Source of the DNA: Pseudomonas sp. RIT-562 | GTDB taxonomy: Bacteria; Pseudomonadota; Gammaproteobacteria; Pseudomonadales; Pseudomonadaceae | Length of the DNA stretch: 64,000 bases | Assembly: GCF_026241895.1 (NCBI RefSeq) | Contig: NZ_JAPJIV010000008.1 | Coordinates: 124,001-188,000, forward strand | Reading direction: 5' to 3' | Shown here: piece by piece, positions 48,813 through 57,824 of the stretch | Layout: each line of letters starts with the position of its first letter | Numbering within the stretch: position 1 is the first letter of the stretch | Made by a program: the position numbers and the translations under genes | The notes under the pieces: generated by a model | Databases searched by the model: none | Seen by the model: only the letters and a program-made list of their open reading frames with translations | Told to the model about the DNA's origin: nothing

Positions 48813-50263
48813 ACGCTTCCGCGATAATTCCTACGGTTGCCGTGGAAGAAGATTTTCGCACCCGGGCCCACACGGCATTGGGTGACCAGCAGCTGCGAAA
48901 CAACTTTCGCACTGCAATGGATTCATTGATGACAAAGAGGGCCGCGTCTTTCAGCGATGCCCACGAAAGAGAACATCTGCGAGCGCTCGGCAATGCCGTC
49001 CGCGCCCGTGCTTTATCCAAGTTGCCCGACCTGCTCGAGCAACTTGAACAGAACCTGACCCGCAACGGTGTGACAGTGCACTGGGCGGAAACGGTGGACG
49101 AGGCCAATGGCATCGTCCTCTCGATCATCCGCGCTCACGAGGGGCGGCAAGTGATCAAGGGCAAATCGATGGTCAGCGAAGAAATGGAAATGAATCATTT
49201 CCTTGCTGATCGGGGCATTGAATGCCTGGAATCGGACATGGGCGAGTACATCGTCCAGCTCGACCACGAGAAGCCTTCACACATCATTATGCCGGCAATC
49301 CACAAGAATGCCGGTCAGGTCGCGTCCTTGTTCCACGACAAACTTGGCGTGGAGTACACCAAGGACGTAGACCAACTCATTCAGATCGGTCGCAAAGTCC
49401 TGCGGCAGAAATTCTTCGAAGCGGACATTGGAGTCTCCGGTGTCAACTTCGCCGTGGCCGAAACCGGCACCCTGCTGCTGGTGGAAAACGAAGGCAACGG
49501 GCGCATGACCACCACGGTACCGCCGGTGCACATCGCCGTCACTGGCATCGAAAAAGTCGTGGAAAACCTGCGCGACGTGGTGCCGCTGCTGTCATTGCTG
49601 ACCCGTTCAGCCCTCGGCCAGCCGATCACCACCTACGTCAACATGATCTCCGGCCCACGCAAGGAGCATGAACTCGACGGCCCGCAGGAAGTGCACCTGG
49701 TGTTGCTCGATAACGGTCGCAGCCAGGCTTTCGCCGACAGCGAATTGCGCCAGACCCTCAATTGCATCCGCTGCGGCGCCTGCATGAATCATTGCCCGGT
49801 CTACACCCGAATCGGCGGCCACGCCTACGGCGAGGTGTACCCCGGGCCGATCGGCAAAATCATCACCCCGCACATGGTTGGCCTGGCAAAGGTTCCGGAC
49901 CATCCCAGCGCGTCTTCCCTGTGCGGTGCATGCGGTGAAGTGTGCCCGGTAAAAATTCCTATCCCCGCGTTGCTGCGGCGCCTGCGGGAAGAGAACGTCA
50001 AGGCCCCAGACAGCCCGCACCAGGTGATGCGCGGCCAGGGCAGCAAATATTCGCGCAAGGAACGGTTCATCTGGAACGCCTGGGCCAGGCTCAACAGTTC
50101 GCCGACGCTGTATCGTCTATTCGGCTTTTTCGCCACACGACTGCGCGCTCTGGCACCGAGTAATGTTGGCCCGTGGACGGAGAACCACAGCGCACCAAAA
50201 CCCGCTGCCCGCTCACTGCATGACATGGCCCGCGAGCATCTGGCCAAACAGGGAGATCGTTGA
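48809..50263 (+). CDS. lldF: LutB/LldF family L-lactate oxidation iron-sulfur protein
   Basis: 484-residue LUD-domain protein with two 4Fe-4S sites: CIRCGACMNHCPVY (about 316-329) and CGACGEVCPVKIP (about 371-383). The ATG at 48809 overlaps the lldE stop; the open frame extends to 48587 inside lldE but is a read-through. Confidence 0.94.
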   Translation: MNASAIIPTVAVEEDFRTRAHTALGDQQLRNNFRTAMDSLMTKRAASFSDAHEREHLRALGNAVRARALSKLPDLLEQLEQNLTRNGVTVHWAETVDEANGIVLSIIRAHEGRQVIKGKSMVSEEMEMNHFLADRGIECLESDMGEYIVQLDHEKPSHIIMPAIHKNAGQVASLFHDKLGVEYTKDVDQLIQIGRKVLRQKFFEADIGVSGVNFAVAETGTLLLVENEGNGRMTTTVPPVHIAVTGIEKVVENLRDVVPLLSLLTRSALGQPITTYVNMISGPRKEHELDGPQEVHLVLLDNGRSQAFADSELRQTLNCIRCGACMNHCPVYTRIGGHAYGEVYPGPIGKIITPHMVGLAKVPDHPSASSLCGACGEVCPVKIPIPALLRRLREENVKAPDSPHQVMRGQGSKYSRKERFIWNAWARLNSSPTLYRLFGFFATRLRALAPSNVGPWTENHSAPKPAARSLHDMAREHLAKQGDR

Positions 50264-50934
50264 TGAGCGCCAAGCAAAACATCCTCGCAAAATTGCGCAA
50301 CAGCCTGACGGGCACCACGCCGGTGGCCGACAACTTCGACGTCGGACTGCTGACAGCGCCCTACACCTACACGCCCGAACAACGCATCCCGCAACTGCGC
50401 AAACTGATGGAAGCGGTGCACACCGAGATTCACCTGACCTGCGACGAACAGTGGCCGGAACTGCTTGCGCAACTGGTCAAGGATCGTCAGCTGCCCAGCT
50501 TGCTGATTGCACCGACTACAGCTCACGGTCAACGCGTCACTCAGCACTGGGCGAACAATCCTCAGTTGCCGACACTCAAAGCCTACAATCGACCGATCGA
50601 GGAATGGAAAGCCGAGTTGTTCCACGATACCCCGGCCAGCCTGACCACCACCCTGGGTGCGATCGCCGCTACCGGCAGCCTGATCCTCTGGCCGACTCGC
50701 GAAGAACCGCGCCTGATGAGCCTGGTACCGCCGGTGCATTTCGCCCTGCTCAAGGCGAGCGAAATCCGCGACAACCTTTATCAGGTGCAGCAGGAATTCG
50801 AATGGGCGCAAGGCATGCCTACCAATGCCTTGCTGGTGTCCGGCCCGTCGAAGACCGCTGACATCGAACAGGTGCTGGCCTACGGCGCCCACGGTCCGAA
50901 AGACCTGGTGGTTTTGATTCTGGAGGACCAATGA
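50263..50934 (+). CDS. lldG: LutC/YkgG family lactate utilisation protein
   Basis: 223-residue LUD-domain subunit of the L-lactate oxidation complex. Features are NILAKLRNSL at the start, ATTLGAIAATGSLILWPT, and a late GPSKTADIEQVLAYGAHGPK loop. The ATG at 50263 overlaps the lldF stop (TGATG), with GGGAGA upstream; its stop overlaps the dld ATG. Confidence 0.93.
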   Translation: MSAKQNILAKLRNSLTGTTPVADNFDVGLLTAPYTYTPEQRIPQLRKLMEAVHTEIHLTCDEQWPELLAQLVKDRQLPSLLIAPTTAHGQRVTQHWANNPQLPTLKAYNRPIEEWKAELFHDTPASLTTTLGAIAATGSLILWPTREEPRLMSLVPPVHFALLKASEIRDNLYQVQQEFEWAQGMPTNALLVSGPSKTADIEQVLAYGAHGPKDLVVLILEDQ

Positions 50935-53741
50935 CTTTACCGGCGGCTTTCCTGCGCGACGCGCAGCAACTGATCCCCCCGCAGCGGCGCTTCGACGACC
51001 CGCTGTCGACGCTGGCGTTCGGAACCGACGCCAGCTTTTACCGGCTGATTCCCAAGCTGGTGATTCGGGTCGAGTCCGAAGACGAAGTGGTGGCGCTGCT
51101 CAAGCTGGCGCAACGGGACCAGGTTGCGGTGACGTTCCGCGCCGCGGGCACCAGCCTGTCCGGCCAGGCCATCAGCGACTCGGTGCTGATCGTGCTTGGG
51201 GATAACTGGAACGGCCGCGAGATCCGCGGTCAGGGCACGCAAATCCGCCTGCAACCGGGCGTGATCGGCGCCCAGGCCAACGCATGGCTGGCGCCGTTCG
51301 GGCGCAAGATCGGCCCGGACCCGGCGTCGATCAATGCCTGCAAAATCGGCGGCATCGTTGCCAACAACGCCAGCGGCATGTGCTGCGGCACCGCGCAAAA
51401 TACCTATCACACCCTGGCCGGCATCCGCCTGGTACTGGCTGACGGAAGCCGCCTCGACACCGAAGACCCGGCCAGTGTCGCGGCATTCCGCCAGAGTCAC
51501 GCAACGCTGCTGGAGCGCCTGGCGGAACTGGGTCGCGAAACCCGCGACAATACCGAACTGGCTGCGAGAATTCGCCACAAGTACCGTCTGAAAAATACCA
51601 CCGGCCTGTCACTCAACGCCCTGGTGGATTTCGACGAGCCTGTGGATATCTTGAGCCACCTGCTGGTGGGCTCCGAAGGTACGCTGGGCTTTATCAGCGC
51701 AGTGACCTACGACACGGTGATTGATCACCCCAACAAAGCCTCGGCGCTGATCGTCTTCCCGGATGTCGAAACCTGCTGCAACGCGGTGAGTGTACTGAAG
51801 AGCCAGCCGGTGTCCGCCGTGGAACTGCTCGACCGCCGCAGCCTGCGCTCGGTGCAGGACAAACCCGGCATGCCGGCTTTCGTACAGCAACTGTCGAACA
51901 ATGCCTGCGCGCTGTTGATCGAATCCCGCGCCGCGTCGTCCACTTTGCTGCAGGAACAACTGGCGCGAATCATGGCGTCGCTGACCTCGTTCCCAGTGGA
52001 AAAACAAGTCGACTTCACTGAAGACCCGGTGGAGAACGCCCGACTCTGGGCGATCCGCAAAGACACCTTCCCCGCCGTCGGTGCCGTGCGTAAAACCGGC
52101 ACTACGGTGATCATCGAAGACGTCACCTTTCCGGTGGAACAGCTGGCGATCGGGGTAAACCGCCTGATCGAACTGTTCGACAAACATCACTACGACGAAG
52201 CGATCCTGTTCGGCCACGCCCTGGAGGGCAACCTGCACTTCGTCTTCACCCAAGGCTTCAACAACCCCGAAGAAGTCGCGCGCTACCAGGCGTTCATGGA
52301 CGATGTCGCGCAGCTAGTCGCGGTGGAGTTCGGCGGTTCGCTGAAGGCCGAACACGGTACCGGCCGCAACATGGCGCCCTTCGTGGAACTGGAATGGGGC
52401 AGCGATGCCTACCAGCTGATGTGGCAGCTCAAGCGCCTGCTCGATCCCGCCGGCATCCTCAACCCGGATGTGGTGCTCAGCCAGGACCCGCAGATCCATC
52501 TCAAGCATCTCAAGCCCTTGCCCGCCGCCGACGAGATAGTCGACAAGTGCATCGAGTGTGGCTTCTGTGAACCGGTCTGCCCTTCCAAGGGACTGACTCT
52601 GAGCCCGCGCCAGCGCATCGTGATCTGGCGTGATATCCAGGCGAAGAAACGCGCTGGCGTCGACACCGCAGAGCTCGAAGCCGCCTACGAATACCAAGGC
52701 ATCGACACCTGCGCCGCGACCGGTTTGTGCGCGCAACGCTGCCCCGTAGGAATAAATACCGGCGAGCTGGTGAAAAAACTCCGTAGCCGCAAGGCAACCA
52801 GCAAGAAAGCCGCCGACTGGCTGGAAGGAAATTTCGCCACCGCGCTGCAAGGCGCCCGCTTCACCCTGCATGTGGCCAACGGCGCACGAATGCTCCTGGG
52901 AGCCCCGCGCCTGGCGAAGTTGTCGGCGACCCTGACAAAATTGTCCAAAGGCCAGGTCCCGCAATGGACCAATGCCATGCCGCAGCCGGAAAAAGCCATT
53001 CGCTTCAGCCCGACCCTCTCGGACCAACGCCCTCGGGTGGTGTACCTGGCGGCCTGCGTGTCACGGGTCATGGGCCCCGCAGCCGGCGACAGCGAGCAGA
53101 TGTCGCTGTACGACAAAACCCGTGGCCTTCTGGAAAAGGCCGGCTACCAGGTAGTCTTTCCGGAAAACCTGGACAGCCTCTGCTGCGGTCAACCCTTCGC
53201 GTCCAAGGGTTATGCCGAGCAGGCCGAACACAAGCGCCAGGAACTGATCGGCGCGCTACTGCACGCCAGCCGTGGCGGCCTCGACCCGATCTACTGCGAC
53301 ACCAGCCCGTGCACCTTGCGCCTGGTGCAGGACCTCGGCGAGGTACGCCTGGACCTTTACGACCCGGTACGATTCATCCGCACCCACCTGATGGATCGCC
53401 TCGACTTCACCCCGCAGCAAGCCCCCATCGCCGTACACTTCACCTGCAGCACTCAGCATCTGGGCGAAAGTCAGGCGCTGATTGACCTGGCGCGCAAATG
53501 CAGCACCAACGTGGTCATTCCGGAAGGCATCCACTGCTGCGGTTTCGCCGGCGACAAAGGCTTCACCACCCCTGAACTGAACGCGCATTCGCTGCGCTCG
53601 CTCAAGGATGCCGTGCAGCACTGCAGCGAAGGGATATCCACCAGTCGCACCTGCGAAATCGGCCTGAGCCAACACGGCGGAATCGATTACCACGGCCTGG
53701 TCTACCTGGTGGATCGAGTCACCCGCGCGCGAGCCAACTGA
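50931..53741 (+). CDS. dld: FAD-binding and (Fe-S)-binding D-lactate dehydrogenase
   Basis: 936-residue fusion that oxidises D-lactate. FAD_binding_4 domain (VTFRAAGTSLSGQAISDSVL; NASGMCCGT), FAD-oxidase C-terminal domain (about 270-520), two 4Fe-4S motifs (CIECGFCEPVCPS; CAATGLCAQRCPVG) and two CCG domains (LCCGQPF; HCCGFAGDKG). Last gene of lldPEFG-dld, so one operon handles both lactate isomers. Confidence 0.95.
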   Translation: MTLPAAFLRDAQQLIPPQRRFDDPLSTLAFGTDASFYRLIPKLVIRVESEDEVVALLKLAQRDQVAVTFRAAGTSLSGQAISDSVLIVLGDNWNGREIRGQGTQIRLQPGVIGAQANAWLAPFGRKIGPDPASINACKIGGIVANNASGMCCGTAQNTYHTLAGIRLVLADGSRLDTEDPASVAAFRQSHATLLERLAELGRETRDNTELAARIRHKYRLKNTTGLSLNALVDFDEPVDILSHLLVGSEGTLGFISAVTYDTVIDHPNKASALIVFPDVETCCNAVSVLKSQPVSAVELLDRRSLRSVQDKPGMPAFVQQLSNNACALLIESRAASSTLLQEQLARIMASLTSFPVEKQVDFTEDPVENARLWAIRKDTFPAVGAVRKTGTTVIIEDVTFPVEQLAIGVNRLIELFDKHHYDEAILFGHALEGNLHFVFTQGFNNPEEVARYQAFMDDVAQLVAVEFGGSLKAEHGTGRNMAPFVELEWGSDAYQLMWQLKRLLDPAGILNPDVVLSQDPQIHLKHLKPLPAADEIVDKCIECGFCEPVCPSKGLTLSPRQRIVIWRDIQAKKRAGVDTAELEAAYEYQGIDTCAATGLCAQRCPVGINTGELVKKLRSRKATSKKAADWLEGNFATALQGARFTLHVANGARMLLGAPRLAKLSATLTKLSKGQVPQWTNAMPQPEKAIRFSPTLSDQRPRVVYLAACVSRVMGPAAGDSEQMSLYDKTRGLLEKAGYQVVFPENLDSLCCGQPFASKGYAEQAEHKRQELIGALLHASRGGLDPIYCDTSPCTLRLVQDLGEVRLDLYDPVRFIRTHLMDRLDFTPQQAPIAVHFTCSTQHLGESQALIDLARKCSTNVVIPEGIHCCGFAGDKGFTTPELNAHSLRSLKDAVQHCSEGISTSRTCEIGLSQHGGIDYHGLVYLVDRVTRARAN

Positions 53742-53783
53742 AGAAAAAATAGAACCCTTGCGCTCGGCTGTAGTCAACCGGGT

Positions 53784-53804
53784 AACCCGGCCCTGCCGGG
53801 TTTT
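53784..53804 (+). terminator. Terminator after dld
   Basis: CCCGGC (53786-53791) pairs with GCCGGG (53795-53800), flanked by AA and TTTT. It lies 43 bases after the dld stop. Confidence 0.75.
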
Positions 53805-53868
53805 ACCCAAACTCGGCAGCCCGTCCTGACGCCAGCCAAGCCTGGCGCCTCAGTTCAAGGAGATACAC

Positions 53869-54150
53869 ATGAAACGTTCTGTACTGTTAGGTCTGTTCGT
53901 TACTGCTTCCATGATGGCCTCCACTTCTTTCGCGGCCACTGACGACCTTTGCGAAGTGAATCTGCAGACCATCGCCAATAGCAAGTCGCAGATACAGGCA
54001 CCGGAAATCCAGACCCGTGTCGACGCCAGTGTCCAGCAAGCCAAGGCGCACCAGGCTATGAACACCAAGGAAGGCACCGAGAAGTGCATTGCTGAGACTA
54101 CCCAGACCATCCAGGACATCCGGAAGGCTACCAGCGGCACCAATAAATGA
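53869..54150 (+). CDS. Small exported protein of unknown function
   Basis: 93 residues with a clear signal peptide (MKRSVLLGLFVTASMMASTSFA, predicted cut before ATDDLC). The mature part is about 70 residues, helical, and rich in Gln, Thr and Lys, with two Cys that could form a disulfide. AAGGAG precedes the ATG. Looks like a conserved Pseudomonas periplasmic protein; I cannot assign a role. Confidence 0.8.
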   Translation: MKRSVLLGLFVTASMMASTSFAATDDLCEVNLQTIANSKSQIQAPEIQTRVDASVQQAKAHQAMNTKEGTEKCIAETTQTIQDIRKATSGTNK

Positions 54151-54248
54151 TCCCCACCCAGCTGGCCAATCTCCGGGTTGGCCTTCTGGGCCGCTTTGCC
54201 GTACACTGTACAGGCTTGTTGCTCACCAGATTCACGAGCAATGAGTAA

Positions 54249-54645
54249 GGGGCCGTTTAGGATTCGACGCCGGTCGCGAAACTTTAGGTGCATGCCGAGT
54301 TGGTAACAGAACTCGTAAATCCACTGTTGCAACTACTTATAGTTGCCAATGACGAAAACTACGGCCAGGAATTCGCTCTCGCTGCGTAAGCAGCCTTAGC
54401 CCTGAGCTTCTGGTGCCTTCGGGCCCAGCAATCACTAGGGGATGTCTGTAAACCCGAAGTGATTGTCATATAGAACAGAATCGCCGTGCAGTACGTTGTG
54501 GACGAAGCGGCTAAAACTTACACAACTCGCCCAAAGCACCCTGCCCTTCGGGTCGCTGAGGGTTAACTTAATAGAAACGGCTACGCATGTAGTACCGACA
54601 GCGGAGTACTGGCGGACGGGGGTTCAAATCCCCCCGGCTCCACCA
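54249..54645 (+). ncRNA. ssrA: Transfer-messenger RNA (tmRNA)
   Basis: 397-nt ribosome-rescue RNA. The 5' GGGGCCG pairs with the 3' CGGCTCC before an encoded ACCA, with a G-U third pair as in tRNA-Ala. The tag frame runs from GCC at 54345 to TAA at 54387-54389 and encodes ANDENYGQEFALAA. The T arm GGTTCAAATCC is near the 3' end. The 3' end is the integration site of the island that follows. Confidence 0.97.
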
Positions 54646-54812
54646 CTTCATCATCTAAAGACGTCCACGGACGTCTTTTTTTGTGCCTGAAATCCAGTGA
54701 ATACTGGGGTTTCAGGGCTATTGGGGGCTTTCGAGGTTTTTAGAGTTCCAGGCGATTTGGTATTCCCAATGGTATTCCCGGCTACCCAGGGCTAATCTTG
54801 GGAATACCAAAA
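54620..54812. other. Left attachment region of the ssrA island with repeated GGTATTCCC motifs
   Basis: The 3' end of ssrA (about 54620-54645) is the expected core site for a P4-type integrase. Between ssrA and the integrase, GGTATTCCC occurs at 54759-54767 and 54771-54779, and inverted as GGGAATACC at 54800-54808. Such repeats are typical of integrase or excisionase arm sites. The matching right end is not in the window. Confidence 0.7.
54657..54682 (+). terminator. Terminator after ssrA
   Basis: AAAGACGTCC (54657-54666) pairs with GGACGTCTTT (54669-54678), followed by more T. It lies 11 bases beyond the tmRNA end, on the island side of the attachment site. Confidence 0.85.
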
Positions 54813-54832
54813 AGTGTCATGGAGTACTTCTC

Positions 54833-56089
54833 ATGTGCGCTCAAACCACCCGCCTCTCCGACCGCCAGCTCAAGGCGATCAAACCGAGAGACAAGGATTA
54901 CGTCCTCACCGATGGCGACGGGCTTCAGCTCCGTGTCAGAGTCAATCGCTCGATGCAGTGGAATTTCAACTACCGGCATCCCGTCACCAAGAATCGAATC
55001 AACATGGCACTCGGCTCTTATCCCGAGGTTTCTCTTGCGCAAGCCAGGAAGAAAACCGTTGAGGCTAGAGAGCTGCTTGCACAGGGCATCGACCCCAAAG
55101 CTCAGCGTAATGAACTGCAGGAAGCCAAACGAGCGGAAACGGAACATACGTTCGAGAACGTAGCCACCGCGTGGTTCGAATTGAAGAAGGATTCCGTCAC
55201 CCCGGCGTATGCCGAAGACATCTGGCGCTCACTCACGCTGCATGTATTTCCGAGCATGAAATCAACGCCGCTATCAGAAGTGAATGCCCCGATGGTCATC
55301 AAGCTCCTTCGGCCGATTGAGGCCAAAGGTAGCCTCGAGACCGTGAAGCGGGTAAGCCAGCGCCTTAACGAGATCATGACCTACGGGGTCAATTCCGGAA
55401 TGATCTTTGCCAACCCTCTCAGCGGCATTCGAGCGGTCTTCAAGAAACCCAAAAAAGAGAACATGGCCGCGCTACCAGCTGATGAGCTTCCCGAGCTCAT
55501 GATGGAAATCGCGAACGCCAGCATCAAGCGGACGACCCGCTGCCTGATCGAATGGCAGCTGCACACCATGACCCGCCCCTCCGAAGCGGCGACCACCCGA
55601 TGGGCAGATATCGACTTCGACAAACGCCTCTGGACCATCCCTCCGGAGCGAATGAAAAAGCGTCGTCCGCACACAATCCCGCTGACCGAACATGCACTCT
55701 CGTTATTGGAGACGCTTAAGCCCCATAGCGCCCACAGGGAATATGTGTTCCCGTCAGATAGAAACCCGCGCACCCACGCGAATAGCCAAACAGCCAACAT
55801 GGCGTTGAAACGAATGGGTTTTCAGGACCGCTTGGTCAGCCACGGAATGCGCTCCATGGCCAGCACAATCCTGAACGAACATGGATGGGATCCGGAGCTG
55901 ATCGAAGTCGCGCTGGCGCATGTCGATAAAGACGAAGTTCGAAGCGCCTACAACCGGGCGGATTACATCGAACGCCGGCGTCCGATGATGGCCTGGTGGA
56001 GTGAACATATCCAGAAGGCAGCCACCGGCAGCCTGTCGGCATCCGCCATCAATCAAACCAGGGACCGTAACGTCGTGCCGATACGCTGA
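54833..56089 (+). CDS. P4-type tyrosine integrase
   Basis: 418-residue site-specific recombinase. N-terminal DUF4102 domain (LSDRQLKAIKPRDKDYVLTDGDGLQLRV), core-binding domain, and catalytic domain with a full set: R248 (TRPSEA), K275/276, H337-R340 (HGMR), H363 and Y373. The ATG at 54833 has GGAG 9 bases upstream. It lies 190 bases from ssrA and reads away from it, as in islands integrated at ssrA. Confidence 0.95.
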   Translation: MCAQTTRLSDRQLKAIKPRDKDYVLTDGDGLQLRVRVNRSMQWNFNYRHPVTKNRINMALGSYPEVSLAQARKKTVEARELLAQGIDPKAQRNELQEAKRAETEHTFENVATAWFELKKDSVTPAYAEDIWRSLTLHVFPSMKSTPLSEVNAPMVIKLLRPIEAKGSLETVKRVSQRLNEIMTYGVNSGMIFANPLSGIRAVFKKPKKENMAALPADELPELMMEIANASIKRTTRCLIEWQLHTMTRPSEAATTRWADIDFDKRLWTIPPERMKKRRPHTIPLTEHALSLLETLKPHSAHREYVFPSDRNPRTHANSQTANMALKRMGFQDRLVSHGMRSMASTILNEHGWDPELIEVALAHVDKDEVRSAYNRADYIERRRPMMAWWSEHIQKAATGSLSASAINQTRDRNVVPIR

Positions 56090-56174
56090 GCCGGCGACAA
56101 TCCGTGTCGTGCAGCAGGGCGACTGAAGTGGCGACTGTCGCTAAATCTGCCGCATGCCTGCGCTTCTTCGGCCA

Positions 56175-56219
56175 AGCCCCTGAGTATGGGAAGGCTCCGC
56201 ATTCCCATACTCAGGGGCT
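56175..56219. repeat. 18-bp perfect palindrome after the integrase gene
   Basis: AGCCCCTGAGTATGGGAA (56175-56192) and its exact reverse complement (56202-56219) flank the 9-base loop GGCTCCGCA. It lies between the convergent integrase and 89-residue genes. No T-tract on either side, so it is not a standard terminator. Confidence 0.9.
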
Positions 56220-56237
56220 CACGCTTAAAAGCGTCTA

Positions 56238-56507
56238 TCAGACAACCACGAGTTGCGCCTTTCTGCGGCGGATCAGCCCTGCTGTTAACTCATAGTAATA
56301 GACGGTCGCTGGTGCTGAGCAACGCAGATAGTGCTCTAAAAACCATCTGGTGTGCTTTTCCTTCCAGGACCAGGGGGTCGCACAACTCCAGCGCTCACGA
56401 ATCGCCTTGTGCATCCTTTCTGCCTGCCTGATATGCCGCTGCCGCGTGGCATGCGCACCTTTGAGCACGGGACTCAGAAACAACGCCATATCGAACTCGG
56501 ACTTCAT
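56238..56507 (-). CDS. Hypothetical island protein (89 residues)
   Basis: A small basic protein with no signal peptide. Its ATG overlaps the stop of the upstream recombinase gene (TGATG). The segment HTRWFLEHYLRCSAPATVYYY faintly recalls the core-binding helices of tyrosine recombinases, but I cannot assign a family. Likely an accessory of the recombinase from the coupling. Confidence 0.7.
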   Translation of the reverse strand: MKSEFDMALFLSPVLKGAHATRQRHIRQAERMHKAIRERWSCATPWSWKEKHTRWFLEHYLRCSAPATVYYYELTAGLIRRRKAQLVVV

Positions 56508-57487
56508 CAACGACCTCCGATGTAGGCACTCACCACGTCGATGCGGTTATGCCCCAACTCGTGGCTGATCTGCTGGCGTGCACGCTGATCGAGTGCTCGA
56601 TCGTCTCGATGACCACGACCGCCATTGATGGGCGCGGAGAAGCCGGTCAGTTGCTCATAGCGCTCACAGGCGTAAGCCGCCCGCAGTTCATGAAAGCCTT
56701 TCAATCCATGCTCATGCAGGATGTCCCGTGCCGGTCGCACGATTGTCTGTAAGAAATCTTTGTAGCTTTCATCAGGTGTTAACAGATTCCGACTGCCCTT
56801 GGGTGAAGCCTCGCTGGCCCTGTCGAGGGCGCCACGAACTTGATCCGTGACCGCAATCCAACGCGGTGCAGATGCGCCTGATCGACCGCCTTTGGTGCCG
56901 TCCTGGATATTGATCTTGCCCAGTTGCCGAGCCTCACGTTGCAGCCGGGGCAAGTCCGCCAAGATCGCTTCACGCAGGCGCATGCCGGTCTCCCGAGCAA
57001 GGAGCACAATGGCACTCACCCTCGATTGCTGGCCTCGCTCTGACAACGCCTGTGTGATCAACTCGACCTGGACACGGTCTTGGCCTTGCGGGGCCTCACT
57101 ACGCACACCTGAGCGCTGCAAGCCAAGCGCCTTGCTCGGACTGGGGATTTTGACGTACTGATCACCGCGCAGCGCGGCCATCGTTCGGTTCACGCTGGAC
57201 AGGCGGTTCTGTGCGGTGGCGATGCCGACGTTGCCCTGATCAACCTGCTCGCGCAAATGGAAGGCGTACCGCATAAGGATCTCGCGGTCGATCTGTCGCG
57301 CGTCATTGAGCCTTGGCCCTTCCTCGGATCGACACCAACGCACGAATGCCTGCCAGCGATCGCTATGGGCTTTGACGGTAGCAAAATGGCCGTCGCCAAA
57401 CAGATCTCTCAGTGCTTGCGGTCCGGCATAGCTGAGCTGGCGACCGAAGCCAAAATTACGTCCCGCTCGCTTACCGACCCGAGCCAT
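56507..57487 (-). CDS. Second tyrosine recombinase (integrase domain-containing protein)
   Basis: 326-residue recombinase unrelated in detail to the P4-type integrase. Catalytic set visible: R170 (GMRLREA), K199, H266-R269 (HELR), H313 (HELGH) and Y322 four residues from the C-terminus. The N-terminal part holds a core-binding domain (ATVKAHSDRWQAFVRWC). The ATG at 57485-57487 overlaps the upstream 117-residue gene by 17 bases. An internal role such as dimer resolution is possible. Confidence 0.88.
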   Translation of the reverse strand: MARVGKRAGRNFGFGRQLSYAGPQALRDLFGDGHFATVKAHSDRWQAFVRWCRSEEGPRLNDARQIDREILMRYAFHLREQVDQGNVGIATAQNRLSSVNRTMAALRGDQYVKIPSPSKALGLQRSGVRSEAPQGQDRVQVELITQALSERGQQSRVSAIVLLARETGMRLREAILADLPRLQREARQLGKINIQDGTKGGRSGASAPRWIAVTDQVRGALDRASEASPKGSRNLLTPDESYKDFLQTIVRPARDILHEHGLKGFHELRAAYACERYEQLTGFSAPINGGRGHRDDRALDQRARQQISHELGHNRIDVVSAYIGGR

Positions 57488-57824
57488 TTTTCTGTTCCTG
57501 ATCGACTGCAGCGAGATCATGCAAAAGGGCTTGCCAGTACGCACTCACGATGGCGAGCTGGGCCCAATCCGTCGGACGAAAACACAGCCTGTTATCGGAG
57601 ACGTAGAGATGCGCGCCCTCCTCTTTCAACCATTGGATGATGGCTGTCGGCGAGGTGATAGCTTTATGGGTGGTGGCGACACCGGCGACACCGGCGACAA
57701 CCCTTGTCCTGCCTGGCTTTGAGCGTGGCGACAAAGTGGCGACAGTCGCGGCGACAAACCGCGCTTTCGGCTCCTTTTGGCGCTGAGCCAGGTGGTTGCG
57801 CAGCGCTTCATCAAGATTGAACAT
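57471..57824 (-). CDS. Hypothetical island protein (117 residues) with Val-Ala repeat
   Basis: Soluble protein in overlap with both neighbours (14 and 17 bases). The middle (VVAGVAGVATT) is encoded by 9-bp GTCGCCGGT repeats. The C-terminal half (IIQWLKEEGAHLYVSDNRLCF, then a helical stretch) resembles small docking domains of the TubC type; this is only a fold-level impression. Part of the gene recurs at 59969-60047. Confidence 0.7.
   Translation of the reverse strand: MFNLDEALRNHLAQRQKEPKARFVAATVATLSPRSKPGRTRVVAGVAGVATTHKAITSPTAIIQWLKEEGAHLYVSDNRLCFRPTDWAQLAIVSAYWQALLHDLAAVDQEQKNGSGR
57673..57749 (-). repeat. GTCGCC repeat block, copy A (inside the 117-residue gene)
   Basis: The reverse complement of this 77-base block aligns end to end with 59969-60047, with one inserted T. 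Outside a variable 17-base centre, 58 of 60 aligned bases match. It includes GCGACTGTCGCCACTTT and three GTCGCC units at 9-bp spacing. Confidence 0.85.

Noticed and set aside
54162..54187. GGCCAA / TTGGCC hairpin as terminator of the small exported protein gene
   Set aside because: Stem of six pairs with a weak T-tract; not strong enough to list as a terminator.
57660..57760. Possible CRISPR array (regular GTCGCC units)
   Set aside because: Units are 6-9 bases with no unique spacers, and they encode a Val-Ala repeat in frame.
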